Shown: piece after piece, positions 17,230-26,271 of the stretch
Layout: the number at the start of each line of letters is the position of its first letter
Position numbering within the stretch: the first letter of the stretch is position 1
NCBI GenBank assembly: GCA_025517525.1
Contig: JAOPJZ010000011.1
Location: 1-64,000, forward strand
DNA: 64,000 bases
Source: Natronosalvus hydrolyticus
Lineage (GTDB): Archaea > Halobacteriota > Halobacteria > Halobacteriales > Natrialbaceae
Direction: 5' to 3'
Notes under the pieces: generated by a model
The model's input: the letters and a program-made list of their open reading frames with translations, nothing else
What the model was told of the DNA's origin: nothing
The model's database searches: none
Translations under genes and position numbers: made by a program

Positions 17230-19074
17230 TCAGTCCCGACCGTGTCGAGTGAGGCACTTCGAGAGGCCGATCAACTCGACGGGTTCGGAGTTGTCCGGCG
17301 AGTAGACGACCATCTGGCCTTTTTCCATGTACGGTACCTTGGACTCGAGGTCGCTCGGGATGTTGACACTCTTGATGGCGTCCTCGTCACCCAGGTTGAG
17401 GACGACGGTGGTGTTGATCTGTTTGAACACCGCATCGTCGATATCCTGTGGGTCCTGGGTGATGAGAAACAGGCCGAGACGCTCCTTTCGCCCCTGTTTG
17501 GCCGCTTCGGTGAACTTCTGGATGACCTTCCGGGCCTGGACGCTGTCGGCGTCGGTCAGGAAGTTGTGCGCCTCGTCCATCCCCAGGATGAGCGGGGTTT
17601 CTTTGATCCGATCGAAATCGGGGTCGTTCGAGAGTTTCTGATCGATCAGGAGACTCGAGAGCGCGAGCACGACGGCCTCGGTCGCTCGAGAGTCGTTGAT
17701 GTGGTAGGTTGGGACGACGCTGAGTTGGCCGGGAGCGACGAACGAATCGATCAACTCGGTGATGGGGCGAGCGTCCTGGTCGAACACGTCGTCGAAGCCG
17801 AACACCCGACGACGCACGGCGTCGTAGGTCGCTTCGTGAACCCGACCGGACTCGTCGAGTTCTTCCCGAAGCGCCGGGTCGTCGAGGAACGATTTGAACT
17901 CGCGATAGCTCCCGCCAGCGCCGTACTGTTTGAAAAAGCGGCTGATGAGATAGGTGAGCGCCCCGTACTGGTTGTCGTTGAGCGACCCGCCCGAGACGAG
18001 CCAGGGGCGTTCGCGACACATCGAGAACGGGATGGTGAACTCGACCTGCTCGGCCCGGTGATGGCCCGCAGCGTAACTCGAGGTACCGACTTTCGGCACG
18101 AACGCGGTCGTCTCCTCGTGCCCGCCGTAGGCAATTCCCTCTCGCTCGAGGCGTCGGGCGAACTCGCCGTCGAGGTCGGGGTTGTCGTCGTGCATCTGGG
18201 CGTACTCGTCCTGGGGGTCGAACTGGACGACGGCCGGGTTGACGGTGCGGCCATCGGCCATCGGATACCGGCGTTCGTCGGCCAGGTACTGTCGCAGGAT
18301 GTTTTTCGCGCCGTGGGTCTTCCCCGAGCCCGTGCCACCGGCGATGAGCGTGTGCCGGAACACGAGCGGATCGCCGGCCTCGTAATCGTCTTTGAGCCGG
18401 TAATCGATGGTCGGCGGCGACGTGTTCGTCCGGACCTTCTCGCCTCCAACGGAGAGATGGCCCAGAAACACGCCGTCTTCGGGCATCTTCAGCCCCGTCT
18501 TGATCTCCTCGGTGTCGGTCGCCTGGCTGATCACCGTCTGGGGTTTTGGCACCCGGTCGGTCATCCGCCGTTTGAGTTCGCCATCGTCACTGTAGAGGAC
18601 CGCAATCGGCTCGAGTTCGGCCACGAACTTGTAGTCAGCTTCGGCATCCGGGTCGAAGCCGTTGCCCCGCATCGCTCGGCGTGCGTGAATCTCGGTCGCG
18701 TCGTCGGTGTGATACTGCTGGGCGTACTCGAGGCCGGCGATCTGACAGAACAGTCGTTCGCCGTCGGGATAGCTGGCCAGCACGTAACTCCCCAGCCGGA
18801 TGGACGACCGGTTGTCCGCGGTGACGTACGCACGCAGGTTCGTCTCGTCGCTGTCGGTCGCAACCCGCAGACCCTGTGAGACACAGATTGTCCCGATACC
18901 CGTGTCGCTCCCCCGCGGCTCGAGGGTCGTCGTTTCGAAATCGTTCACGTCGGCGTCGGCCTCGAGAGAATCGTCGACGCGTGCAGTCTCGCTCGAGTCG
19001 GTGGCAGTCTCCGATTCTCCCGAGTCCTCGTCGGTATCGAGCGGGTCGAAATCACCCAGGTCCGCATCGGTCAT
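17230..19074 (-). CDS. HerA-like ATPase (DUF87)
   Basis: A 614-residue ATPase. Residues 1-50 are an acidic disordered lead; 55-200 contain the HAS-barrel-type N-domain (LGSYVLASYPDGERLFCQIAGLE). The P-loop LIAGGTGSGKTHGAKNILRQ is near residue 250, VQFDPQDEYAQM is the next strand, Walker B PLILGMDEAHNFL is near 515, and the sensor LFLITQDPQDIDDAVFKQINT and a C-terminal arginine-rich end follow. HerA forms hexameric DNA translocases that work with NurA in end resection. A nurA gene is 16 kb away in this window, so they are not an operon here. ATG 19074 (MTDADLGDF) is chosen over ATG 19101. Confidence 0.88.
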   Translation of the reverse strand: MTDADLGDFDPLDTDEDSGESETATDSSETARVDDSLEADADVNDFETTTLEPRGSDTGIGTICVSQGLRVATDSDETNLRAYVTADNRSSIRLGSYVLASYPDGERLFCQIAGLEYAQQYHTDDATEIHARRAMRGNGFDPDAEADYKFVAELEPIAVLYSDDGELKRRMTDRVPKPQTVISQATDTEEIKTGLKMPEDGVFLGHLSVGGEKVRTNTSPPTIDYRLKDDYEAGDPLVFRHTLIAGGTGSGKTHGAKNILRQYLADERRYPMADGRTVNPAVVQFDPQDEYAQMHDDNPDLDGEFARRLEREGIAYGGHEETTAFVPKVGTSSYAAGHHRAEQVEFTIPFSMCRERPWLVSGGSLNDNQYGALTYLISRFFKQYGAGGSYREFKSFLDDPALREELDESGRVHEATYDAVRRRVFGFDDVFDQDARPITELIDSFVAPGQLSVVPTYHINDSRATEAVVLALSSLLIDQKLSNDPDFDRIKETPLILGMDEAHNFLTDADSVQARKVIQKFTEAAKQGRKERLGLFLITQDPQDIDDAVFKQINTTVVLNLGDEDAIKSVNIPSDLESKVPYMEKGQMVVYSPDNSEPVELIGLSKCLTRHGRD

Positions 19075-19233
19075 ATACACGTCAACTGAGGGGACGTACA
19101 AACGCGTTTCCCTCTCACACTCAAGTGACTCCCGCTGACCGTCCGATTCCTCGGATCGCGTCCTGCGGTGTTACCGGGGTTGCTCACGCCGGGCGGCCGT
19201 TTACCCCGCTCGAGGCCAACGGACGAACGAACT

Positions 19234-19596
19234 ATGAGTAACCGGAACGCCGACGCCGCCTATACCGAACTGACCCCCGACACCTGGCACCAGACCGACG
19301 ACGGGAACTTCTACGTCGACTGCCCGGAGTGTGGTTCCGCGGCAACGCTGACCAACGTCGTCGCCCATGGCCGGTGCAACGGATACCTCGATCAGGACGA
19401 ATCGGAGACCGAATTCGACGAGGATGCCGTCGACTGTGCGGCCAGGCTCTGGTTCGAACTGGGGTACGAACCCGACCCCGACGGAACGGGTAGCGAAGAC
19501 GCGGTCGGCGAGGACTCGAGCGAACCCGATGCGAACGAGGGCGTCCCTGCCGAAGACCAGCCGCCGGGCGTGAACGGAACGGTGAACGACGAATGA
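19234..19596 (+). CDS. Small zinc-ribbon-like protein
   Basis: A 120-residue protein. FYVDCPECGSAATLTNVVAHGRCNGYLD followed by VDCAARLWFELGYEPD gives C-x2-C ... HGRC ... C, a likely zinc-binding core of about 60 residues. The remaining 50 residues are acidic and disordered. It is divergent from the HerA-like ATPase with about 160 bp between, so shared control is possible. Function unknown. Confidence 0.72.
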   Translation: MSNRNADAAYTELTPDTWHQTDDGNFYVDCPECGSAATLTNVVAHGRCNGYLDQDESETEFDEDAVDCAARLWFELGYEPDPDGTGSEDAVGEDSSEPDANEGVPAEDQPPGVNGTVNDE

Positions 19597-19617
19597 GTGT
19601 GTTGGACGGCACCGACC

Positions 19618-19697
19618 CTCTACACGCTGTCTAATACCCCGAGTCCCTGCACGCTGGGAGACGCGTTGGTCTACACGCCGGATACCCCCTCGAGCGT
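19618..19697. repeat. Imperfect direct repeat in convergent intergenic region
   Basis: CTCTACACGCTGTCTAATACCCC-GAG (from 19618) recurs as GTCTACACGCCG-GATACCCCCTCGAG (from about 19670). The 140-bp spacer lies between two convergent stops, so these may be 3'-end elements or traces of a duplication. Confidence 0.35.
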
Positions 19698-19739
19698 CCT
19701 GACACGACGACCGTTTCGCCGACGCCGAGCGACGTCACA

Positions 19740-21296
19740 TTAGCGTTTTCGATACAGTAAACCCTCGAGTGCCGGTCCCGAAAGCACGTCTCCTTCGTAC
19801 GTAAACCGGGAGCCGTGACACGGGCAGTCCCAGGTCCGTTCAGCGTCGTTCCAGCGGACGATGCAGTCCATATGCGGACAGATGGCCGACACCGCGTGGA
19901 CCGTCCCGTCCTCGTCGCGGTAGAGTCCGGTGGGTCGCCCCGCTCGGCGCACGACGCGTGCGTTACCCCGTTCCGGCACTCCATTCGACCCGCGGCCCTC
20001 GAGGGCCGCCAGCAGCGCTTTGATGCGGTCGCCGACGAAGCTCCCGCCCACCGTCGCGTTCTCCTCGAGGAAAGATTTCGCCGCCGACCGGGGCGGCAAC
20101 CGCTGTGGATCGAAGACGTCGGCCCAGGGACTGTCCCCGTCCGTGATCAGGTCGGCGAGTATGAGACCGGCGGCCGTGCCGCCCGACATCCCCCAGCCAT
20201 TGAATCCGGTTCCGACGTAGACGCGCCTCGAACGCGGATCGATCCGACCAATGAACGGCACGCTGTCAATCGACGAGTAGTCCATCGTCGACCACCGGTA
20301 CTCGATCGATTCGACCGTGAAATGCTCCCGGAGGAAGTCCTCACAGCGACGGTATCGTTCGGACGCCTCCGGCCCGTCGAGCCCCGGTTTGTGACTCTGA
20401 CCGCCCGCGATGAGGAGTTCCTCGCCGCCCTCCCCGAGTGCCGGATGGCTGCGGATCGTCGCCGGTGGCGAGTCCGTGCTATAGTACATTCCCTCGAGGG
20501 ACTCCTCGACGCGGGCGGCGAGCAGGTACGCCCGGTGAGGGTGCATCCGGGAAAAGTAGCCGGCACGGTCGAAAAACGGGAAGTGGGTTGCGACGACGAC
20601 GTCGTCGGCGACGACCTCGCCGCGTTCGGTTTCGACGCGACAGGGCGAGCCTGGCTCGACGTCCAGGGCTCGAGTGGTTTCGTAAATGACGCTCCCGTCG
20701 CCGTGAATCGAGTCGGCAACCGAGAGCAGGTACCGACGGGGGTGAAATTCCGCCTGGTCGTCGAAGCGGACGGCCCCCTCGACCGCATCGTCGAACGGGA
20801 GCGGCGTCTCCGTCACGAAGGACGCCGGCAAGCCGACGCTCCGGGCGGTTCGAGCCTCCTCGCGGAGTTGCTGGACGTCCTTGCTCGAGGTGGCGTACGT
20901 GTACGCCGACGTGCGCCGGAAGTTACACTCGATCCCGTCGGCTTCGACCCGACGCCCGACTTCGTCGATGGCCGCCTCGTTCGCGTCGGCGTACTGTTTC
21001 GCCTTTTCCTCGCCGAACCCCGAGCGCAGTTTTTCGTAGATCAGGCCGTGCTGGGAGGTGAGCTTCGCCGTCGTGTGGCCGGTCGTACTCTCGACGACGC
21101 GGTCGGACTCGATGACGGCCACCGTTCGGCCCGCCTTCTTGAGGGTTATCGCGGCGGTTAAGCCGGTGATACCGCCGCCGACAACCGCCACGTCGACGGA
21201 CGTCTCCTCCTCGAGCGGAGGGTAGTCAGTCGTCGGCGTCGTGGCCAGCCACATCGATTCCGTTTCCATCGGTTCGACCGGTCGTGATCCGGGCAT
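19740..21296 (-). CDS. FAD-dependent oxidoreductase with C-terminal Rieske domain
   Basis: A 518-residue protein. A DAO-type flavin domain begins VDVAVVGGGITGLTAAITLKK and continues STTGHTTAKLTSQHGLIY, with the second FAD site RRVYVGTGFNGWGMSGGTAAG near residue 380. From about 430 a Rieske domain follows: ICPHMDCIVRW and CPCHGSRFTYEGDVLSGPA supply the C-x-H and C-x2-H ligands. Such fusions (B. subtilis YurR-like) act as amine or proline-type oxidases with an internal electron carrier. The substrate is unknown. Confidence 0.9.
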   Translation of the reverse strand: MPGSRPVEPMETESMWLATTPTTDYPPLEEETSVDVAVVGGGITGLTAAITLKKAGRTVAVIESDRVVESTTGHTTAKLTSQHGLIYEKLRSGFGEEKAKQYADANEAAIDEVGRRVEADGIECNFRRTSAYTYATSSKDVQQLREEARTARSVGLPASFVTETPLPFDDAVEGAVRFDDQAEFHPRRYLLSVADSIHGDGSVIYETTRALDVEPGSPCRVETERGEVVADDVVVATHFPFFDRAGYFSRMHPHRAYLLAARVEESLEGMYYSTDSPPATIRSHPALGEGGEELLIAGGQSHKPGLDGPEASERYRRCEDFLREHFTVESIEYRWSTMDYSSIDSVPFIGRIDPRSRRVYVGTGFNGWGMSGGTAAGLILADLITDGDSPWADVFDPQRLPPRSAAKSFLEENATVGGSFVGDRIKALLAALEGRGSNGVPERGNARVVRRAGRPTGLYRDEDGTVHAVSAICPHMDCIVRWNDAERTWDCPCHGSRFTYEGDVLSGPALEGLLYRKR

Positions 21297-21322
21297 AGAT
21301 AGCTCAGACGCCCACGCCCCGC

Positions 21323-21647
21323 GTGATAGAATCCGGGGCTGCTCTCGACGGCAGTTGTTCGGGTTCCACGAGCAGGGAACGGCCAGAGGTCGTGTTCGAA
21401 GTCCGCCGGGTCGAACTCGAGCGCTGGTATCGGATCATCCTGAAGACGGGAGTCGACCGGGCCGTCGGCTACATCCAGCCCGAGGCGGTCGCCGATCTGG
21501 TCCTCGACATCGCAGAGGCGGAGAACCCGAAACACCACCACGTGGCGGGCCGTGGCGCTACTGGATCCTCGCCGGGACGCTCGTCCCGAGCCGATCCGGG
21601 ACGTCGTCCGCGACGCTGCGTACGAAGGGGTGAAACGGCTCGGATGA
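21323..21647 (+). pseudogene. Small protein broken by two frame changes
   Basis: Starting at GTG 21323 the first frame reads ...VVFEVRRVELERWYRIILK-TGVDRAVGYIQPEAVADLVLDIAEAENPKHHHV. The coding pattern then jumps to RYWILAGTLVP in a second frame and to EPIRDVVRDAAYEGVKRLG with TGA at 21645 in the third. The three pieces join sensibly with two small indels near 21550 and 21585. The family is unknown to me. It is either a decayed gene or two sequencing indels in GC-rich DNA. It lies 26 bp past the FAD-Rieske gene's start, divergent from it, in a zone with other broken genes. Confidence 0.55.
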
Positions 21648-21732
21648 GGCTGGAACTCGAGTGGCCGCATCGGTAGCGTCCGTTCTGAAACCGTTCGACC
21701 GACCTGGATAATTTCGTGTCCGAATTGAGCTA

Positions 21733-21752
21733 CCCACCGCTAAAGCGGTGGG
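21733..21752 (-). ncRNA. Right-end hairpin; 3' part of possible omega RNA
   Basis: CCCACCGC-TAAA-GCGGTGGG is a perfect 8-bp stem. In IS200/IS605 relatives the right end downstream of tnpB is transcribed as omega RNA, whose guide is the adjoining flank, here the DNA just below 21727. Presence of the RNA is inferred from the family, not seen. Confidence 0.45.
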
Positions 21753-21802
21753 ATTCAGCGTGGACTCCCGTTCTAGCCTCAATCGAGGCAGGTGATTCAT
21801 AC

Positions 21803-22964
21803 TCACCGTTCACATTCATCGTCCCGCTGTTCAAGCGCACGCCCAAGGGTGCGCCTTCGTCGCCCAGTTTGGTTGCGACGAAGATACCGCAATCCGATGT
21901 TCTTCGCGGCGTTGTAATCCGCATGGTTCTCGTAACCGCACTTCTGACAAGTAAACGATTCACTCTCCCGGTTATCTGGGTGAGTGAAACCACAGTGTGA
22001 ACACCGCCGCGACGTGTTCTCCGGGTCAACTTGTGCGACGTCGATGCCGTACTCTGCGGCCTTGTATTCAACGTATTCGTACAGGCGGTTGAACGCCCAT
22101 TTATGGCCCCACGACGCCCCGGTCCGCTCGCGGATGTCAGTCAAGTCCTCGAACGCAATTACCGAACAACCGTGATCACGAGCTTCTTGAACAAGTTCAT
22201 TAGCGATTCGGTGTAACATCTGCTTGAACCGGCCTTCCTCTTTCCGACCGACAGACTGGGTGTTCTCGTGCGCCCAGCGAGTACCACACTCTTGTAGATC
22301 GTCACGCCGGTTCTCGTATTCACGTCGCCAATGGTCGAACTCGTCCCCTGCCCAGAACGTCCCGGTTGAGGTGACCGCGAGGTTGTTCACGCCGAGGTCA
22401 ACCCCGAGAACCGTTCCGGTCTCGGTGGTTGCCTGGTCCGGCGTGTCAGTCTCCACGTCCATCTTGCAGTGGATGTGAAATTTCCATTCGCTGTGCTTGT
22501 AGTGGAGTTCTGCTCCAGTCACCTCGTAGTCGTCGGAAAACAGGTACTTAGCGTGAGGTGTTCCGCCCTCGTCGTTCGGAAGGCGATAGTCGGCTTCAAC
22601 CCGTCCATCTGTCGTAGTGGTCGTCGTAGAACGTAGCCGTTCGGTGGTCGTAGACGACGTGGGGCGAAGTCATGGTCGGCTTCGATGCTTTCTTGCCCTG
22701 CTTCCAGCGTTCGACAACGCTCTTGCAAGCCTCAGCTGCTTTGTTCCGAGCGTTCTGGACGAGCCCAGCGTTCAGTGGTGTCTGGTCACGTACTTCGTCG
22801 TAGGTTTCATCCTGCAGCCGAGCTTTGCTCGTAGTGACGTATTCACCTTGGAACGCATGGTCAACGACGTACTGTGCGGCGAACAGGAACTCGTCTACGG
22901 TGTCTTCGAGAAGCACGGCGTCGTCACTGTCCACATCGAGAGTGACAGGGACTGTGCGCCGCAC
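21803..22964 (-). pseudogene. tnpB: tnpB (RuvC-like RNA-guided nuclease), frameshifted
   Basis: The N-terminal part (GTG 22964 down to about 22600) reads [20 protein letters not shown] and ends in a TGA after [11 protein letters not shown]. One base out of frame it resumes [20 protein letters not shown] and runs intact to 21803. The C-terminal part keeps the RuvC acidic residues in [27 protein letters not shown] and [10 protein letters not shown], plus the zinc finger RRCSHCG ... [12 protein letters not shown] single missing base near 22594 explains the break. Catalytic residues all survive, so the lesion is recent, a sequencing error, or bypassed. Confidence 0.85.
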
Positions 22965-23059
22965 TTCGATACATTAGATGTAAGGTTGATGGTTTATCAA
23001 TGCTCGGGAGTCACCTTGCTACTGTAGTGTGGTTTGTGAAGCAGGGCTTACGGATTCAT

Positions 23060-23079
23060 CCCACGGCTAACGCCGTGGG
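23060..23079 (-). repeat. Left-end hairpin of the tnpB element
   Basis: CCCACGGC-TAAC-GCCGTGGG, an 8-bp stem with 4-nt loop, 95 bp before the tnpB start. It matches the size of the right-end hairpin, as expected for the TnpA recognition structures of IS200/IS605 elements. Confidence 0.7.
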
Positions 23080-23126
23080 GTTTCTCCTGCCTCTACTCTA
23101 AGTAGCGTCCCCCCGTAAACGCACGC

Positions 23127-23987
23127 GTGAGTTCGAACACCCTCGACGAACTGGGGCGGACGATACTCGAGACGGCTGTCGACGATCCGGTGACGACGGC
23201 GGACCTGGGATCGTCGCTCGAGGCTCCTCGGGACGCCGTCAACGACCGGCTCGAGCAGCTGGTGGATAACGGGCTGCTTCGGCCGACCGACGGCGACGCG
23301 TACGAACTGACCGAAAACGGGGCCAGACTCCTCGAGGCGTCCCCGGCCGAGGCGGGGGACAATCGGATCGATACGCCGGATCGAGTCGAGGCCGCTATCG
23401 AGACGCTCTCGCTGCGCCCGGACGAGGCGGCGGCCGTCCGGAACGCTTTCTCGTTCCTGCGCTACTGGGGGGAGGCGACGACCGCCGAAATCGTGGACGG
23501 AGTGTACACCGAGACGCCGGCGGAGTACGAGTCTGCCGACCGCTGGTGGGAGAAGTGCGTGGAAGAACGCCTCGGTGGCCTTCCGGACGTTCATCCGCCG
23601 CCGAACGACGGCTCGGTACCCGAGCGGTGGCGCTACGACGGCGAACTGACGGTCGACATCCCCGACGACGAGGACGGCCGGGCGGTAACCGACCCGTCGA
23701 CGTCGTCGTTCGGCAGCGTCCGCCACGGTATCGAGTCTCTGGACCTCTCGCCGGCCGAGCGAACGGCCGCTCGAGTCGCGTTCGCGGTGCTGTTCGAACG
23801 CCAACGGGCGACGATGGCGACGATCCTCGAGGAGACGTCCGAGGCGCACCCGACGGAATTGGACTCGAGCGACGAGTGGGCGGACCGTCTCGAGCAGACG
23901 TTCGATTCGTTGCCCGGTATCGAACGGACCGGCGAAGCGGATCGGGCGCTCGAGTGGGCGTACTCGCCGTCGGCGGCGACGCCGTGA
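23127..23987 (+). CDS. Winged-helix protein of unknown role
   Basis: A 286-residue acidic protein from a GTG start. Residues 1-75 are a winged helix: ILETAVDDPVTTADLGSSLEAPRDAVNDRLEQLVDNGLL then AYELTENGARLLEAS. Two similar later segments follow, FLRYWGEATTAEIVDGVY...WWEKCVEERLGGLPDV and VLFERQRATMATILEE...WADRLEQTFDSLPGI. These look like an internal duplication of a helical unit of about 90 residues. It is likely a DNA-binding or scaffold protein. It starts about 40 bp from the tnpB element's left end, so the insertion may have changed its promoter. Confidence 0.72.
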   Translation: MSSNTLDELGRTILETAVDDPVTTADLGSSLEAPRDAVNDRLEQLVDNGLLRPTDGDAYELTENGARLLEASPAEAGDNRIDTPDRVEAAIETLSLRPDEAAAVRNAFSFLRYWGEATTAEIVDGVYTETPAEYESADRWWEKCVEERLGGLPDVHPPPNDGSVPERWRYDGELTVDIPDDEDGRAVTDPSTSSFGSVRHGIESLDLSPAERTAARVAFAVLFERQRATMATILEETSEAHPTELDSSDEWADRLEQTFDSLPGIERTGEADRALEWAYSPSAATP

Positions 23988-24079
23988 GCAGCGCCGCGTT
24001 TCGAGATCAGATCGGTTTTGAGGATACGCAGACTCACGCCGTACGATCAACACCTTCGGCGTCGTAGCAGCGAGGAGAG

Positions 24080-25052
24080 ATGACAGCGAGTTCGCAGATG
24101 ACATATGACGTGGTCGTCGTCGGTGGCGTCCCGCGGACCTCGACCGCGCTGTACACGACCAGTTTCGGCCACAGAACCGCCCTCTTCGAGCACGAAGGCG
24201 GCCGACACGCGACATTCGGCCACGTCCACAGTCTTCCGGACGTGTCCGAGAACGTCTCCGGACGGGAGTTGGCCGATCACGCCCTCGAGCAACTCGAGAC
24301 GTACGGCGGGGACGTTCACTTCGATTCCGTCGAGTCGATAGACGGCCCCGCCGAGGGGTCGTATCCGTTCCGCGTCGAGGCCGACCACGCGATGGTCGAA
24401 GCCAGACGGATCGTCCTGGCGACCGGCTTTCGCAATCACGGAACGGACGTGCCGGGCCTTGTGCGCTTCACCGGTCGCAGACTGTACTACTTGTCTTCAC
24501 TGTGACGCCTACACGCTCGGCGACGGCTCCGTGTTCGTCCTGGGCCAGGACGAGAGCGCCGTACACACGGCGATGACGTTGCTCAATTTCACCGACGACG
24601 TCGATCTCCTCCTCAACGGTCGCGAACCCGAGTGGGACGACGAAACGGACGAACTCCTTCGAGCACATCTTATCGAACGTGTCGCACCGGACGTCGTGGG
24701 GACGGAGCAAACGGCGACCAGTTCAGCGGACTGGCCTTCGCGGATGACACGAAACGCGAGTACCTGGGCGGGTCCGCGATGTACGGAATGAGTTATAACG
24801 CGGAGCTGGCGGCGGACCTCGGCTGTGAACGTACCGACGACGACGCGATAGCGGTCGACGGGCGACGGGAAACCAGCATTGACGGGGTCTACGCCGTCGG
24901 CGACGTCACCCACGGGTAGCCAGACACCGATCGCGCTCGGCGACGGCGCGTACGCCGGAATCGCGATCCACAAGGACCTTCGGGCGTTTCCGAAATCGTT
25001 CGAGGCACTCGAGGGTCTGCTCATACGATTTACTGTCGTCTCTTCCCGGTGA
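24080..25052 (+). pseudogene. Thioredoxin-reductase-like flavoprotein pseudogene
   Basis: Four coding segments in shifting frames reconstruct one NAD(P)/FAD oxidoreductase. They are TYDVVVVGGVPRTSTALYTT...IVLATGFRNHGTDVPG (from 24098), then CLHCDAYTLGDGSVFVLGQ (C-x2-C redox site), then LAFADDTKREYLGGSAMYGM...TSIDGVYAVGDVTHG (to 24919), then SQTPIALGDGAYAGIAIHKDL ending at 25052. Frame changes lie near 24490 (extra T), 24700 (G run) and 24917. The FAD motif GGGPAG is also changed to GGVPRT. Four lesions of two kinds favour real decay over sequencing error. Confidence 0.8.
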
Positions 25053-25101
25053 TTGGCGACCCGATAGAGCAGTCACCGGTACACAGTCACAGTAAACCGT
25101 A

Positions 25102-26271
25102 TCAGGGCGCGAACACCGGCCGGACGCACCCGTCTTCTTTGTGCTTGAACAGTTCGTACCCGCGCGGGGCGTCCTCGAGCGAGAACTCGTGGGTGGCCAG
25201 ATAGGAGGGGTCCATCTGTCCCTCGGCTGCGTGCTCGAGGAGCTTCGGAACGTAGCGCTGGCCGTGTTGTTGGGCGGTTTTCACGGTGAGACCCTTGTTC
25301 ATGATGATCCCCATGGGGAAAGCATCCATCAGTCCGTACACCCCGAGAATCGAGAGCGTCCCGCCCTTTCGACAGGCGACGATGGCCTGTCGAAGCGCCT
25401 TACCGCGGTCGGTATGGAGTTTCAGTCGTTGTTTGGCGCGGTCGTAAGCGTGTACGATTCCCGTGCCGTGGGCTTCCATCCCGACGGCGTCGATACACGC
25501 GTCGGGACCGCGCCCGCCGGTCCGAGCCTCGAGTTCCTCGACGACGCTGTCGACGGCGGTGTAGTCGATGGTTTCAGCCCCGGCTTCCGACCGCGACAGC
25601 CGCAATCGCTCGGGAAATCGGTCGATTCCGATGACGCGTTCGGCGCCCATGAGCCTCGCGCTCTGTTGGGCCATCAGTCCGACCCCGCCACAGCCCCAGA
25701 TGGCGACGGTATCTCCGTCTTCGATGTCGCAGAAGTCCGCGCCCATGTAGCCGGTCGCCCACGCGTCGGAGGCGAACAGCGCCTGCTCGTCGACCAGCTC
25801 GTCGGGCACCGGAAAGCAGTTTTCGTCGGCGTGGGGCACCCGAACGAACTCGGCGTGGGAGCCGGCGTAGCCGCCGAACGCGTGGGTGTAGCCGTATATT
25901 CCCGCGGTGACGTCGCCGAGAACCGGTTCCTGGAGTTCCGGGTTCGGGTTCGTGTTATCACAGAGCGACCACAGGTCGTCTCCACAGAACCCGCAGCTTC
26001 CACAGCCGATAAACGAGGGCACGACCACCCGATTGCCCCGCTCGAGTGATGTCACCTTCCGGCCGACCCGTGCCACTTCGCCCATGAACTCGTGGCCGAT
26101 GATGTCGCCCTCTCGCATCGTCGGCAGGTAGCCGTCGATGAAGTGGAGATCCGACCCGCAAGCGGTCGTTTTCGTGACTCGAAGGACGACGTCTCGCGGG
26201 TTGGTGATCTGGGGTTCAGGAACGTCTTTTACCCGCAGGTCATTGACGTCGTGCCAACAGAGGGCTTTCAC
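25102..26271 (-). CDS. Zinc-dependent alcohol dehydrogenase (MDR family)
   Basis: A 389-residue medium-chain dehydrogenase. The catalytic zinc ligands are in TTACGSDLHFIDGYLP, with the GHEFMGEV glutamate/histidine block, and the structural zinc in FIGCGSCGFCGDDLWSLCDNTN (four Cys). The Rossmann motif is VAIWGCGGVGLMAQQSA. The architecture resembles glutathione-independent formaldehyde dehydrogenase and related ADHs; the substrate is uncertain. Its ATG overlaps the stop of the SRPBCC gene by four bases (ATGA), so the two are translationally coupled. Confidence 0.9.
   Translation of the reverse strand: MKALCWHDVNDLRVKDVPEPQITNPRDVVLRVTKTTACGSDLHFIDGYLPTMREGDIIGHEFMGEVARVGRKVTSLERGNRVVVPSFIGCGSCGFCGDDLWSLCDNTNPNPELQEPVLGDVTAGIYGYTHAFGGYAGSHAEFVRVPHADENCFPVPDELVDEQALFASDAWATGYMGADFCDIEDGDTVAIWGCGGVGLMAQQSARLMGAERVIGIDRFPERLRLSRSEAGAETIDYTAVDSVVEELEARTGGRGPDACIDAVGMEAHGTGIVHAYDRAKQRLKLHTDRGKALRQAIVACRKGGTLSILGVYGLMDAFPMGIIMNKGLTVKTAQQHGQRYVPKLLEHAAEGQMDPSYLATHEFSLEDAPRGYELFKHKEDGCVRPVFAP

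Larger units (their letters stand above)
21727..23090 (-). mobile_element. IS1341-type (IS200/IS605) element with tnpB only
   Basis: A tnpB-only element of about 1.36 kb. Both ends have the expected subterminal hairpins: 21733-21752 (8-bp stem, TAAA loop) past the tnpB stop, and 23060-23079 (8-bp stem, TAAC loop) before its start. No tnpA transposase is present, so movement would need one in trans. The exact ends are not defined because this family makes no target duplication. The tnpB inside carries a frameshift. Confidence 0.8.

Noticed and set aside
21158..21670. Minus-strand frame opposite the small broken gene
   Set aside because: Arg/Ser-rich antisense artefact of the GC-rich plus-strand coding pattern.
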